Shown in pieces: positions 18,048 through 25,181 of a stretch of 64,000 bases of DNA. Where the stretch lies: contig NZ_JAFBBS010000001.1 of the NCBI RefSeq assembly GCF_016907315.1, positions 2,170,001 to 2,234,000 on the forward strand. Direction: 5' to 3'. Position 1 is the stretch's first letter, and every line of letters starts with the position of its first letter. Below the pieces are notes generated by a model, which did not search any database, had not been told where the DNA came from, and saw only the letters and a list, made by a program, of their open reading frames with translations. Both the position numbers and the translations under genes were made by a program. Source of the stretch: Microbacterium esteraromaticum (GTDB lineage Bacteria > Actinomycetota > Actinomycetes > Actinomycetales > Microbacteriaceae).

Positions 18048-18683
18048 ATGGCGAAGATCATGGACTCGCTGGGTCGTCCGATCATGCACTCGCTGGACGG
18101 CTTGCCCATCCACGTGCGCCAGCTCGCCGACATGTTCCGCGGTCACGGCCAGCGTCAGGTGCGCAACAAGAACGGCGTCAACGACGTCGACCGGTTCGAC
18201 GACGGCGTCATCACCACGCGTGGGGGCAACACGAAGGCCACGCACTTCGATCCCGAGACAGGTCGGCCCATCACTGAGCGCGGCACGATCACCGAGGACT
18301 TCGGAAGCAGCACGCGCGGTGACAATGCGACGGACGTCGGCAACCTCGGCGAATCGACCGACGACGGTGGTCACCTCGGCGGTCATCGCTTCTACGGCGA
18401 CACCCCCGATGAGGGCATCGCGCCTCAGGCCGCGAATCTGAACCGCGGTGCGTGGAAGAAGATGGAGAACGAGTGGGCCGACTGGGTCGGCAAGGGCTAT
18501 CAGGTCGACTACACGGTCGAGGTCATGCCTCCCGGCGCGGTGCGCCCTGATAGCTTTGTGGTCAACTACACGGTCACCGATCCCGCCACGGGGAACGCCG
18601 CGTACCGAAACTTCCCGATGTTCGACAACGTCGCCGGTGAGGCCTTCGACAGGGTCTCCCGTGCCGACATGCCGGACCGCTGA
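18048..18683 (+). CDS. Putative T7SS nuclease toxin (DNA/RNA non-specific endonuclease-like)
   Basis: In this 211-residue protein, a C-terminal half with DDGGHLGGHRF (~residues 103-113), followed by PQAANLNRGAWKKMENEW and strands rich in Val and Tyr, resembles the Endonuclea_NS_2-type nuclease domain of polymorphic toxins. The His of DGGH would be the general base and the Asn of NLNRG a metal ligand. The N-terminal ~60 residues (GRPIMHSLDGLPIHVRQLADM) are unfamiliar, and there is no signal peptide. It sits between a CpnT-like targeting gene and a probable immunity gene, a standard toxin arrangement. Family assignment is from motif memory, not a search. Confidence 0.72.
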   Translation: MAKIMDSLGRPIMHSLDGLPIHVRQLADMFRGHGQRQVRNKNGVNDVDRFDDGVITTRGGNTKATHFDPETGRPITERGTITEDFGSSTRGDNATDVGNLGESTDDGGHLGGHRFYGDTPDEGIAPQAANLNRGAWKKMENEWADWVGKGYQVDYTVEVMPPGAVRPDSFVVNYTVTDPATGNAAYRNFPMFDNVAGEAFDRVSRADMPDR

Positions 18684-18700
18684 GCAGCTCAAGGAGTGCA

Positions 18701-19081
18701 ATGACCGACGACGTCACCACCGGCCTCATCCGTGCGCTGGTAGAGAACCTCTCCGGCGCCGACAAGGAATGGCAGGCGCTGTCGATGGTCCTCGACTTCG
18801 CCGGGGGCAAGTTCAGCGGAACGCACGGCTACGCATACTCCGACGACGGATCGGTCGCCGCCGTGGCCTCGCACCCCTACTACGCCAAGACGGCGGTGAA
18901 CGCCTACCTCGAGAGCTACTACAAGCCCGGTGATCCGCTCCCGGCCGCGATCCTCGTGCAGTTCGACCGCACCAGCGGGCAGTACGAGGTGACGTTCGAG
19001 GACACTGACGCGACGCGCTGGCAGGTCACACCGGCCAACATCGGCTCGATGGGCGAGCAGCTGCGCCCGTCGTTCGAGTGA
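18701..19081 (+). CDS. Probable immunity protein for the adjacent nuclease
   Basis: The 126-residue acidic soluble protein starts 17 bp after the toxin, with AAGGAG before ATG 18701. The pattern of an N-terminal helix, a Trp, a beta-rich middle (DFAGGKFSGTHGYAY) and a final segment (GQYEVTFEDTDATRW ... LRPSFE) is reminiscent of YezG/DUF600-type immunity proteins, which neutralise LXG nuclease toxins in Bacillus. The similarity is loose, so the assignment rests mainly on position, size and charge. It should protect the producer and kin cells from the nuclease. Confidence 0.55.
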   Translation: MTDDVTTGLIRALVENLSGADKEWQALSMVLDFAGGKFSGTHGYAYSDDGSVAAVASHPYYAKTAVNAYLESYYKPGDPLPAAILVQFDRTSGQYEVTFEDTDATRWQVTPANIGSMGEQLRPSFE

Positions 19082-19142
19082 GCATCGCCGGGCCTTCACT
19101 CCTACCGTTGAAATCGAGCCAGCTGACCGGAGCGGGGAACTG

Positions 19143-19364
19143 ATGCGCGAATCGCAGACCTATTGGTACAACCTGTCGACCCAGAGCGTGCTGCGCGCCG
19201 ATGAACGGCCGTCTGAAGACACGATCGGGCCGTTCGCGACCTACGAAGAGGCCGAGGAGTCGCCGGCGACGCTGCTCGAGTACGCCAAGGCATGGCTCGA
19301 GAGCGAAGAGAGCGAGCCGTTCCGCGCGATGGCGGCGGAAGACGACGACGCCGACCTCGCGTGA
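19143..19364 (+). CDS. Small SPOR-like protein
   Basis: The 73-residue protein has YWYNLSTQSV followed by IGPFATYEEAEESPATLLEYAKAW. This matches the layout of the short actinobacterial proteins annotated as SPOR-domain proteins (aromatic YN start, GP-[YF]-xT-xEEAE centre, helix and acidic tail). GGAGCGGGG precedes ATG 19143. A TACCGT near 19102 could be its own -10 box. Its function is unknown. Its place between a toxin/immunity pair and a lipoprotein suggests either a second small immunity/accessory protein or an unrelated passenger. Confidence 0.7.
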   Translation: MRESQTYWYNLSTQSVLRADERPSEDTIGPFATYEEAEESPATLLEYAKAWLESEESEPFRAMAAEDDDADLA

Positions 19365-19371
19365 TCCGTCT

Positions 19372-21069
19372 GTGAGGGGCACGCGTCACCTCGCGGCTGC
19401 CACGGTGGTCGCGCTCGCCTTGGGCCTGGCGGCGTGTGCGCCGGCGCTGCCCGAGACCGTCGTGCCCGGCACCGAGGTCACGGTCGCGTGGAGCGGTGAG
19501 CTCACCTCGCTGAACGCGGCCGCCGTGCCGACCGCCGCGAACCGCGACGTCGCCGAGCTCGTCCGCGCCGACTTCGGCGATCTCGTCGACGGAGAGTTCG
19601 TGCCCGACGAGGGCTTCGGCACGGTGAAGATCGTCTCGAAGAAGCCTTTCACCGCGAGGTACGACCTCGCCGAGCCGGTCTGGTCAGACGGCATCCCGCT
19701 CGACGCGGCCGACCTTCTGCTCGGGTGGGCCTGGCGCGCCGGCCTGCTTGCCGACGATGAGAGCGGAGCGGCGTCGCCAGAGAGCTTCCTCGATGCGAAG
19801 CCGCCGAAGATCGACGAGTTCGCGCGGGCGATCGAGGTGACCTTCACCCGGCCCGACATCGACTGGCAGCGAGCCGTCTCGGCGCCCGTTCCGGCTCATG
19901 TCGTCGCGCAGAGGGCTCTCGGTCTCGACGATCCGATGGAGGCGAAGCAGGCGGTCATCACCGCGATCCGCTCGGGGGATGACGAGACGCTGGCGAAGCT
20001 CGCCGCCGAATGGCGGGACGGCGCGTCGGTGAAGCCGGGCGAGCCACCCGCGCCTGAGATGCTCGTGTCGAGCGGACCGTACCTCGTGGAGAAGATCGAC
20101 GAGTCCGCGACGAGCGTCTCTTTCACGCCGAACCCGGACTACCGCGGCATCGTGGGCGCGAAGGTCGCGAAGATCGCGCTGGTGCCCCGTGGCGACGATG
20201 TGCTCGAGCGCATCGGTGACACGGTGGACGTCGCGCAGGTCTCGCCGAACAGCGGCAATCGCGACCCGATCCGGATGCTGCAGCGCAAGGACTTCACCGT
20301 GCAGTCAGCCCACGACGGCACCATGTGGTCGCTTCAGCTGCAGCCCTACGGCGTGTTCTCGCGGGCCCAGGCCCGCATCGCGTTCCTCAGGGCGGTGCCG
20401 GCGTCGACCCTTGCTCAGCGGGGCGGCGGAGAATGGGCATCCGACTTCGCCGGCACGACGTCGATGATCACCGCTCCTGGTTCGCGCGCGTACGACATCG
20501 TCGCCGAGGACTCGGGGTTCACGCAGAAGCTCGGTGAACCCGCCGACGACGCGGCCCTCGAGCGTCAGAACGCCGGTCTTCCCGACCGCGTCGGCGTCTG
20601 CGTGCTGTACGACCGGCGCAGCGAGTTCGCCCGCGGCGCCTTCGCGGCGCTGCGCGAGGTCACGGCCGAGGCCGGCTGGGCCGTGCGCGACTGCGGCAGC
20701 GACGACTACGCGAAAGCCGTGGAGGGCGGCGGGTGGGATGCCGTGATCGCGCGCACCTCGATCCCCGAGACACCCGCGCAGATCGCGGATCAGTGGGGCA
20801 GCAGCGGCTCGACATCTCTCGTGCCCGCTCCGGACGGCAACCGCGACACCCTCATCGAGAAGCTGTCGCAGACCACCGACGTGTACGAGGCCCGTGAGGT
20901 GCTCGCGCAGATCGAGGCGACGATCGTGCAATCGGCCGTTGCTCTGCCGATCGCCGTCAATCCCCGGCTGACGATCGTCGACCCGCGCGTCGAGGGCGTG
21001 TCCATCCGCAGCGGAGGCGTGGCATCCCTCACCTCCGGCGTCACCCAGTGGGCCGTGAAGAAGAAGTGA
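19372..21069 (+). CDS. Solute-binding lipoprotein, family 5 (peptide type), orphan
   Basis: The 565-residue protein has a lipoprotein signal: short basic start, hydrophobic core and lipobox LAAC near residue 22. The mature part has the extracellular solute-binding family 5 layout: VTVAWSGELTSLN start, VWSDGIPLDAADLLLGW, a YLVEKID segment, and an FSRAQARIAFLRAVP helix. Proteins of this family deliver peptides to ABC permeases, but no permease or ATPase gene is nearby. GTG 19372, 7 bp after the previous stop, is chosen because it places the signal peptide at the N-terminus; the ribosome site is weak. It lies within the 4.2-kb segment bounded by identical repeats. A surface receptor or chaperone role is possible. 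Confidence 0.82.
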   Translation: MRGTRHLAAATVVALALGLAACAPALPETVVPGTEVTVAWSGELTSLNAAAVPTAANRDVAELVRADFGDLVDGEFVPDEGFGTVKIVSKKPFTARYDLAEPVWSDGIPLDAADLLLGWAWRAGLLADDESGAASPESFLDAKPPKIDEFARAIEVTFTRPDIDWQRAVSAPVPAHVVAQRALGLDDPMEAKQAVITAIRSGDDETLAKLAAEWRDGASVKPGEPPAPEMLVSSGPYLVEKIDESATSVSFTPNPDYRGIVGAKVAKIALVPRGDDVLERIGDTVDVAQVSPNSGNRDPIRMLQRKDFTVQSAHDGTMWSLQLQPYGVFSRAQARIAFLRAVPASTLAQRGGGEWASDFAGTTSMITAPGSRAYDIVAEDSGFTQKLGEPADDAALERQNAGLPDRVGVCVLYDRRSEFARGAFAALREVTAEAGWAVRDCGSDDYAKAVEGGGWDAVIARTSIPETPAQIADQWGSSGSTSLVPAPDGNRDTLIEKLSQTTDVYEAREVLAQIEATIVQSAVALPIAVNPRLTIVDPRVEGVSIRSGGVASLTSGVTQWAVKKK

Positions 21070-21114
21070 TGGGGAGTTCTCCCCATTCGCGTCCCGCGGG
21101 AGTTTCGGTAACGT
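21069..21114 (+). promoter_or_regulatory. Promoter of second WXG100-like gene: identical palindrome plus -10 box
   Basis: The 18-bp palindrome at 21069-21086 is the same as at 16862 and begins on the last base of the preceding stop codon. Exactly 22 bases later comes TAACGT (21109-21114). The intervening 22 bases differ from copy 1 at many positions, so the palindrome and the distance have been kept while the spacer has not. Confidence 0.7.
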
Positions 21115-21460
21115 CGTGTGTGGGCGGTCCGGTGGGGCTGTCGTAGATGAGAGCTGGAGGGTTGTTATGGCCGGACATGACTTTGGGGCGACGTACTCCG
21201 AGATGGAGAGCGCGGCATCGCGTCTGCGTGATGGTCGCAGCGCCGTGACCGACACGCTGAAGGAGCTGCAGGGCGTCATCGACGACCTGGTGCAGGACGG
21301 TTTCAAGACCGAGAATGCGTCTGAGGCGTATTCGACGGCGTACTCCGAGCTGACCACGTCGCTGGATGACGCTGCGGAGGCTGTGAACGACATGGCGCAG
21401 GCGCTGGACCGCATGGCGGACTCGATCCGCGACAAGGACTCCGAGCTCGCCGGCGGCTGA
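21112..21460 (+). repeat. Direct repeat copy 2 (349 bp)
   Basis: Identical to 16905-17253 and in the same orientation. The two copies bound a 4207-bp unit holding the targeting protein, nuclease, immunity candidate, SPOR-like protein and solute-binding lipoprotein. RecA-dependent recombination between them would delete or duplicate that unit. Confidence 0.93.
21167..21460 (+). CDS. WXG100-family (EsxA-like) protein, copy 2, identical to copy 1
   Basis: The 97-residue protein is identical to the product of 16960-17253, down to synonymous codons. It uses the same GGAGG ribosome site and ATG 21167. It is followed by its own strong terminator, so here it forms a single-gene transcript rather than leading effector genes. 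Two expressed copies could raise dosage of a shared export partner. The turn Trp is absent, as in copy 1. Confidence 0.88.
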   Translation: MAGHDFGATYSEMESAASRLRDGRSAVTDTLKELQGVIDDLVQDGFKTENASEAYSTAYSELTTSLDDAAEAVNDMAQALDRMADSIRDKDSELAGG

Positions 21461-21474
21461 CCGGCAGCTGCACG

Positions 21475-21514
21475 AGAGGGCCGTGGCAGATCCCAGGATC
21501 TGCCATGGCCCTCT
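21475..21514 (+). terminator. Strong hairpin terminator after second WXG100-like gene
   Basis: A 19-bp stem with a single mismatch (AGAGGGCCGTGGCAGATCC, then its near complement after a CA loop) begins 15 bases after the stop codon. A short T-rich tail follows. It separates this gene from the next promoter. Confidence 0.8.
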
Positions 21515-21548
21515 CTGCTGCCCGAGCGGTGGGGCAGGCGCACGCCGC

Positions 21549-21594
21549 ATGGGTAGTGATGCCCATCGACCTCGCCCCAGGGCATCCCTAACCT
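21549..21594 (+). promoter_or_regulatory. Third member of the palindrome promoter family
   Basis: ATGGGTAG-TG-ATGCCCAT (21549-21566) matches the other two palindromes at 14 of 18 positions and keeps both outer arms. Exactly 22 bases follow before TAACCT (21589-21594). It drives the small partner gene and the DUF1023 hydrolase gene. Confidence 0.65.
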
Positions 21595-21635
21595 GGCGGT
21601 GAGCCGGATCGTCCGGCGCCGGAGGGATGCTCATC

Positions 21636-21926
21636 GTGAGCGACGTCGAGATCTTCTACGCCGAGCTGCAGCTCGCCTCGAGCACCGTCGACACCGCGAT
21701 CACGGGAGTCCTGCTCGAGTCGGCCGACCTCGGCGCCGAAGACACCGGCATCGGCAACCCTGCCTCGCGGCCCGCCCTGCGCCTGGCCCTGCACCGCCAC
21801 CTCACCGGTCTCGGCGATGCTGTGCGCGCCCGCGTCGACAGCGGGTCTCAGGTCTCGGCATCCGCCCGCCGCATCGCCGACCGGTACACCGAGCTCGATG
21901 TCGAGTTGACGGGAGAGCGGTCATGA
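21636..21926 (+). CDS. Small helical WXG100-like partner protein with YxxxD motif
   Basis: The 96-residue helical protein has a GTG start at 21636. This start is preferred over ATG 21627 because GGAGG (21621-21625) lies only 1 base before the ATG but about 10 before the GTG. The centre has a helix-breaking stretch (GIGNPASRPA). The C-terminal helix ends RIADRYTELDVEL, which contains Y-x-x-x-D, the general T7SS export motif. The stop overlaps the hydrolase start by 4 bp. It is the likely export partner of the downstream DUF1023 protein (inference from size, motif and coupling). Confidence 0.75.
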   Translation: MSDVEIFYAELQLASSTVDTAITGVLLESADLGAEDTGIGNPASRPALRLALHRHLTGLGDAVRARVDSGSQVSASARRIADRYTELDVELTGERS

Positions 21927-23587
21927 CGCTCGTCTCGCCGAATCGCGGATACCTGCTCGAGCGGATCGAGGGCGACACCGGCACGATGTCGTGGTGGTCT
22001 GGCCAGCTCACCCGCGTGCACGACGGCCTCGACGACCTGCGTGACGCGGCCACCAGCGCGACCGGCCTCCCGGGCGTCGGTCAGGCCGTCACCTCGGTGC
22101 GCGCCGATGCCGCCGACCTGCTGGCGGCCCTCGCCCCCGACATGGCCGAGGCCGAGCATCTCTCGCGAGTGATCGCGACCTACGCCGATGCGTACGACCG
22201 CTACGCGGCTCCCGCGAACGCCATGATCGAGGAGATCGAGCTGGCGCACGCGAACTGGGCCCAGGCCGACGCCGCGGCCGACGACGCAGGCCGGGCCGCC
22301 CTCGCCGCGGCCTACGGCACGAGCGCCCTCGCGATCGAGGCGACGCACGCTCTCGCCACCGAAGCGATCGAGGCGCGCGACACCGCGGCGCAGACGCTCG
22401 ACGCACTGTGGGCCGAGTACGAACGGCACCACTCCGGGTGGGATGCCGCGTACGGTGCGGCGCTGGCCGCCCTCGCCGCCGGTGCGAACTCGACGCTGAC
22501 ACCGCAGGAGCGCAGCTTCCTCGAGAGCCTGCTGGCCAGCGGCGACCCGGCGGAGGTGCTGCAGGTCTGGCGCGCTCACCCCGAGCTTCATGACGAGCTG
22601 ATCGAGGCGCACCCCGAGGTGATCGGCAATCTCGACGGCATCCCGTACGACGTGCGCGGCGATGCCAACCGTTCGCATCTCGAGGCTCTTCTCGCCGGTG
22701 ACCTGCCGCCCGACCGACGAGACGACCTCGAGGCCATCATGCGTGCGCTCAACGCCGAGGGCCTGCCAAGGCCGAGTCTGATCAGCTTCGATCCCGACGG
22801 CTCCGAGCAGGTCACCGCCGCAATCGCCCACGGCGATCTGGCCACGGCATCCGAGATCAACTCGCTCGTGCCCGGGATGAACAGCACCGTGCACGACCTC
22901 GCAGGCTGGGGCGAGTCGGCGCGCGAGCTCAACGCCTCGGTCGGACCGGGGTCAGCCACGGTGGTCTGGTTCGGATACGACTCGCCCGACCTCCTCGAAG
23001 AGCCGCAGATGGGGCGGGCCGTCGACGGCGCGGCCGCGTTCGGCTCTTATCTCGACGGCGTGCGCGCCCTCTCACCCGACGCCGACATCAACGTCATCGC
23101 GCATTCCTACGGCAGCACGACAGCCGCACTGGCGATCGGATCGCAGCCGGACGGGCACGGCGTCACCGCCTTCATCGCCGTGGGCTCGGCGGGTTTCCCC
23201 GACGACGAGACCGTGATGCACAACCTCTCCGAGAGCCGCGCGACGCAGGTGTACGCGACCATCTCGGAAGACGACGCGACCGCCCGGATCGGGCGTGCCA
23301 CCGCCCCCGGGCATCCGGTGCCGCCCGAGCACCTGCCCGGCGTCACCGTCTTCGACAGTGACGGCGGAGTCTCGCACACCGGTGAGGAGCTGCCGGCGGC
23401 GACCGGCCACGGCGCCCTCGGCCCTGGCGCGTACCTCGAACCCGGATCCGAGTCGTTCTACAACGTCGCCGAGATCATCCGCACGGGTGAGCCCGGTACC
23501 GAGCGTCAGGGCGAGGGCAGCACGAAGGGGTTCTGGGACGCCACGAACTGGTGGATCAGCGATGAGTTCGAGCTGATCGACTTCTGA
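21923..23587 (+). CDS. DUF1023-type alpha/beta hydrolase with WXG100-like N-terminus, putative T7SS effector
   Basis: The 554-residue protein has ~170 N-terminal helical residues resembling a WXG100/LXG-type domain and containing MSWWSGQL. A C-terminal alpha/beta hydrolase core of the DUF1023 type follows. The nucleophile elbow is VIAHSYGSTT (Ser near residue 395), and GHGALGPGAYLEP (~493) probably carries the catalytic His. There is no signal peptide, so export through the adjacent T7SS fits. DUF1023 proteins are common next to Esx genes in actinobacteria; their substrates are mostly unknown, with lipid or ester substrates expected. ATG 21923 overlaps the partner gene stop. Confidence 0.85.
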   Translation: MTLVSPNRGYLLERIEGDTGTMSWWSGQLTRVHDGLDDLRDAATSATGLPGVGQAVTSVRADAADLLAALAPDMAEAEHLSRVIATYADAYDRYAAPANAMIEEIELAHANWAQADAAADDAGRAALAAAYGTSALAIEATHALATEAIEARDTAAQTLDALWAEYERHHSGWDAAYGAALAALAAGANSTLTPQERSFLESLLASGDPAEVLQVWRAHPELHDELIEAHPEVIGNLDGIPYDVRGDANRSHLEALLAGDLPPDRRDDLEAIMRALNAEGLPRPSLISFDPDGSEQVTAAIAHGDLATASEINSLVPGMNSTVHDLAGWGESARELNASVGPGSATVVWFGYDSPDLLEEPQMGRAVDGAAAFGSYLDGVRALSPDADINVIAHSYGSTTAALAIGSQPDGHGVTAFIAVGSAGFPDDETVMHNLSESRATQVYATISEDDATARIGRATAPGHPVPPEHLPGVTVFDSDGGVSHTGEELPAATGHGALGPGAYLEPGSESFYNVAEIIRTGEPGTERQGEGSTKGFWDATNWWISDEFELIDF

Positions 23588-23594
23588 GGGCAGG

Positions 23595-24314
23595 ATGGAT
23601 GCGATGCGACGCGAGACTCGACGAGGACTGAAGACGGCGATGGCCGTCGGGATGGTGGCGATGATGACTGGTTGCAGCCCCGCGGACCCAGGCCTCACTG
23701 GCGACTCGCTGTATCGAGACGGCGAGAAGCGCTACATCGCCTACTCGACCGTGATGCACGACGTGATCATGGCGGTGCACGAAGGAGACTGGAGCGTCGA
23801 CACCTGGGGTGCCGCGCCGATCTCCTGCAAGCTCGACGACGGCCAGCGCGGCTACACGTTCTCGTGGGTGCGGGAGCACAGGGCGGACGACATCGACGTG
23901 GATGCCGTGGTGCAGGCCGCCAGCTCGGCGTTCACCGCCTCGGGCGTCGACGTGAGCGTCGCCGAGTACGGCGAGGGCGACAGCGCCGAGATCAACGTGA
24001 TCGGCTCCGGCGACCCGCTCGGCCGCGGCGTGGTGACCATCCGCCCGGGGCGAGGCGTGATCCGTGCGACCGCGAACCCCGGATGCTTCCCGGGGGATGC
24101 CGGCGACCTGTCCGACATGGTCTTCGACGGTCTCGTCTACGACAGCGCATGGCAGCGGTTCCCCGCTTTCGAGGGGCCCGACTGGCAGCCGCGCTTCTAC
24201 TTCCCTGAAGACGGAAGCCCCGTCTACCGCGATGCCGACGGCACGCCCGTGCAGCCGCAGCCGTCGCCGGACGACCTGCCCGTCGCACCCTACGGGGAGG
24301 GCGACGCCGACTGA
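23595..24314 (+). CDS. Lipoprotein, possible immunity protein for the DUF1023 hydrolase
   Basis: The 239-residue protein has a lipoprotein signal: a basic start (MRRETRRGLK), a hydrophobic core and a lipobox MTGC near residue 27. The mature part is beta-rich and acidic, with two further Cys and a Pro-rich tail. I do not recognise the family. It begins only 7 bp after the hydrolase gene and is surely co-transcribed. ATG 23595 is used; ATG 23604 is an alternative. Placement right after a secreted hydrolase recalls the S. aureus lipase effector TslA and its lipoprotein immunity partner TilA, but no sequence relation is claimed. Confidence 0.7.
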   Translation: MDAMRRETRRGLKTAMAVGMVAMMTGCSPADPGLTGDSLYRDGEKRYIAYSTVMHDVIMAVHEGDWSVDTWGAAPISCKLDDGQRGYTFSWVREHRADDIDVDAVVQAASSAFTASGVDVSVAEYGEGDSAEINVIGSGDPLGRGVVTIRPGRGVIRATANPGCFPGDAGDLSDMVFDGLVYDSAWQRFPAFEGPDWQPRFYFPEDGSPVYRDADGTPVQPQPSPDDLPVAPYGEGDAD

Positions 24315-24367
24315 GCCTCGAAGACGCGCCATCGCGTGACAAGATATTGCCCAGAGGGGGACTTCCT

Positions 24368-25138
24368 GTGACCGATGTGAAAGCCGATGCTCAGACCGAG
24401 CCCGCCGCAGAGCGGGCGACACCGCCGCTGCGTCTGGAGTTCGCCGGTGAGTGGCGTGACGTTCCCCCAGACCGTGCATTCGTGATCGGACGAGAGGGCG
24501 ACCTCGCGATCGACGACAACCCCTATCTGCACCGCCAGTTCCTGGATGTGCAGTTCCGCGATGGCCTGTGGTGGCTCGCCAATGTCGGGGTGCGGCTCGC
24601 TGCGACCGTGTCGAGCGCCGGCGGCGCTGTGCAGTCGTGGCTGTCGCCCGGCGCCCGCATGCCTCTGGTCTTCGAGCGCAACGTCATCGTGTTCACCGCC
24701 GGCCCCGTCACCTACGAGCTCAGCCTGCACACCGAAGAGGCGCCCTACGAGATCTCGCGTCAGGTCGAGGAATCCATGAGCGGCGAGACGACCGTCATGC
24801 CCGCCCGCTTCACGGCCATGCAGAAGCAGTTGATCGTCGCGCTCGCCGAGCCCATGCTGCGGCGCGAGGGCGTCAGCATGAACGAGCTGCCCTCGTCGAC
24901 CGCCGCCGCGAGGCGGCTCGGGTGGAGCATGACGAAGTTCAACCGCAAGCTCGACAACGTCTGCGACAAGCTCGACCGCATGGGAGTGCAGGGGCTGCGC
25001 GGCGGGCCGGGCAAGGTCGCCACGAATCGCCGAGCGCGCCTGGTCGAGTACGCGGTGACCTCGCAGATCGTCACGCGCGCCGATCTGCCGCTGCTCGACG
25101 ACGAGTCGCTGCGCGAGGCGGCAGCAGAAGAGGACTGA
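24368..25138 (+). CDS. FHA-like / helix-turn-helix protein, candidate T7SS regulator
   Basis: The 256-residue soluble protein has an N-terminal FHA-like beta domain at ~20-125, with FVIGREGDLAIDDNPYLHRQF keeping the Gly-Arg turn and an LHRQF segment where Ser/Asn-His is usual. A C-terminal helical region (~150-230) containing STAAARRLGWSMTKFNRKLDNVCDKL then reads like a winged or GerE-like helix-turn-helix. GTG 24368 has GAGGGGG seven bases upstream; the TTG at 24347 was rejected. It closes the T7SS locus and is its only recognisable DNA-binding candidate. It could read kinase activity through the FHA-like part and bind the palindromes at the WXG100 promoters (inference). Confidence 0.7.
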   Translation: MTDVKADAQTEPAAERATPPLRLEFAGEWRDVPPDRAFVIGREGDLAIDDNPYLHRQFLDVQFRDGLWWLANVGVRLAATVSSAGGAVQSWLSPGARMPLVFERNVIVFTAGPVTYELSLHTEEAPYEISRQVEESMSGETTVMPARFTAMQKQLIVALAEPMLRREGVSMNELPSSTAAARRLGWSMTKFNRKLDNVCDKLDRMGVQGLRGGPGKVATNRRARLVEYAVTSQIVTRADLPLLDDESLREAAAEED

Positions 25139-25181
25139 GCCGGGTCGCGCCGTCGCGCGTCGGTCAGACCCCCTAGCGCGG

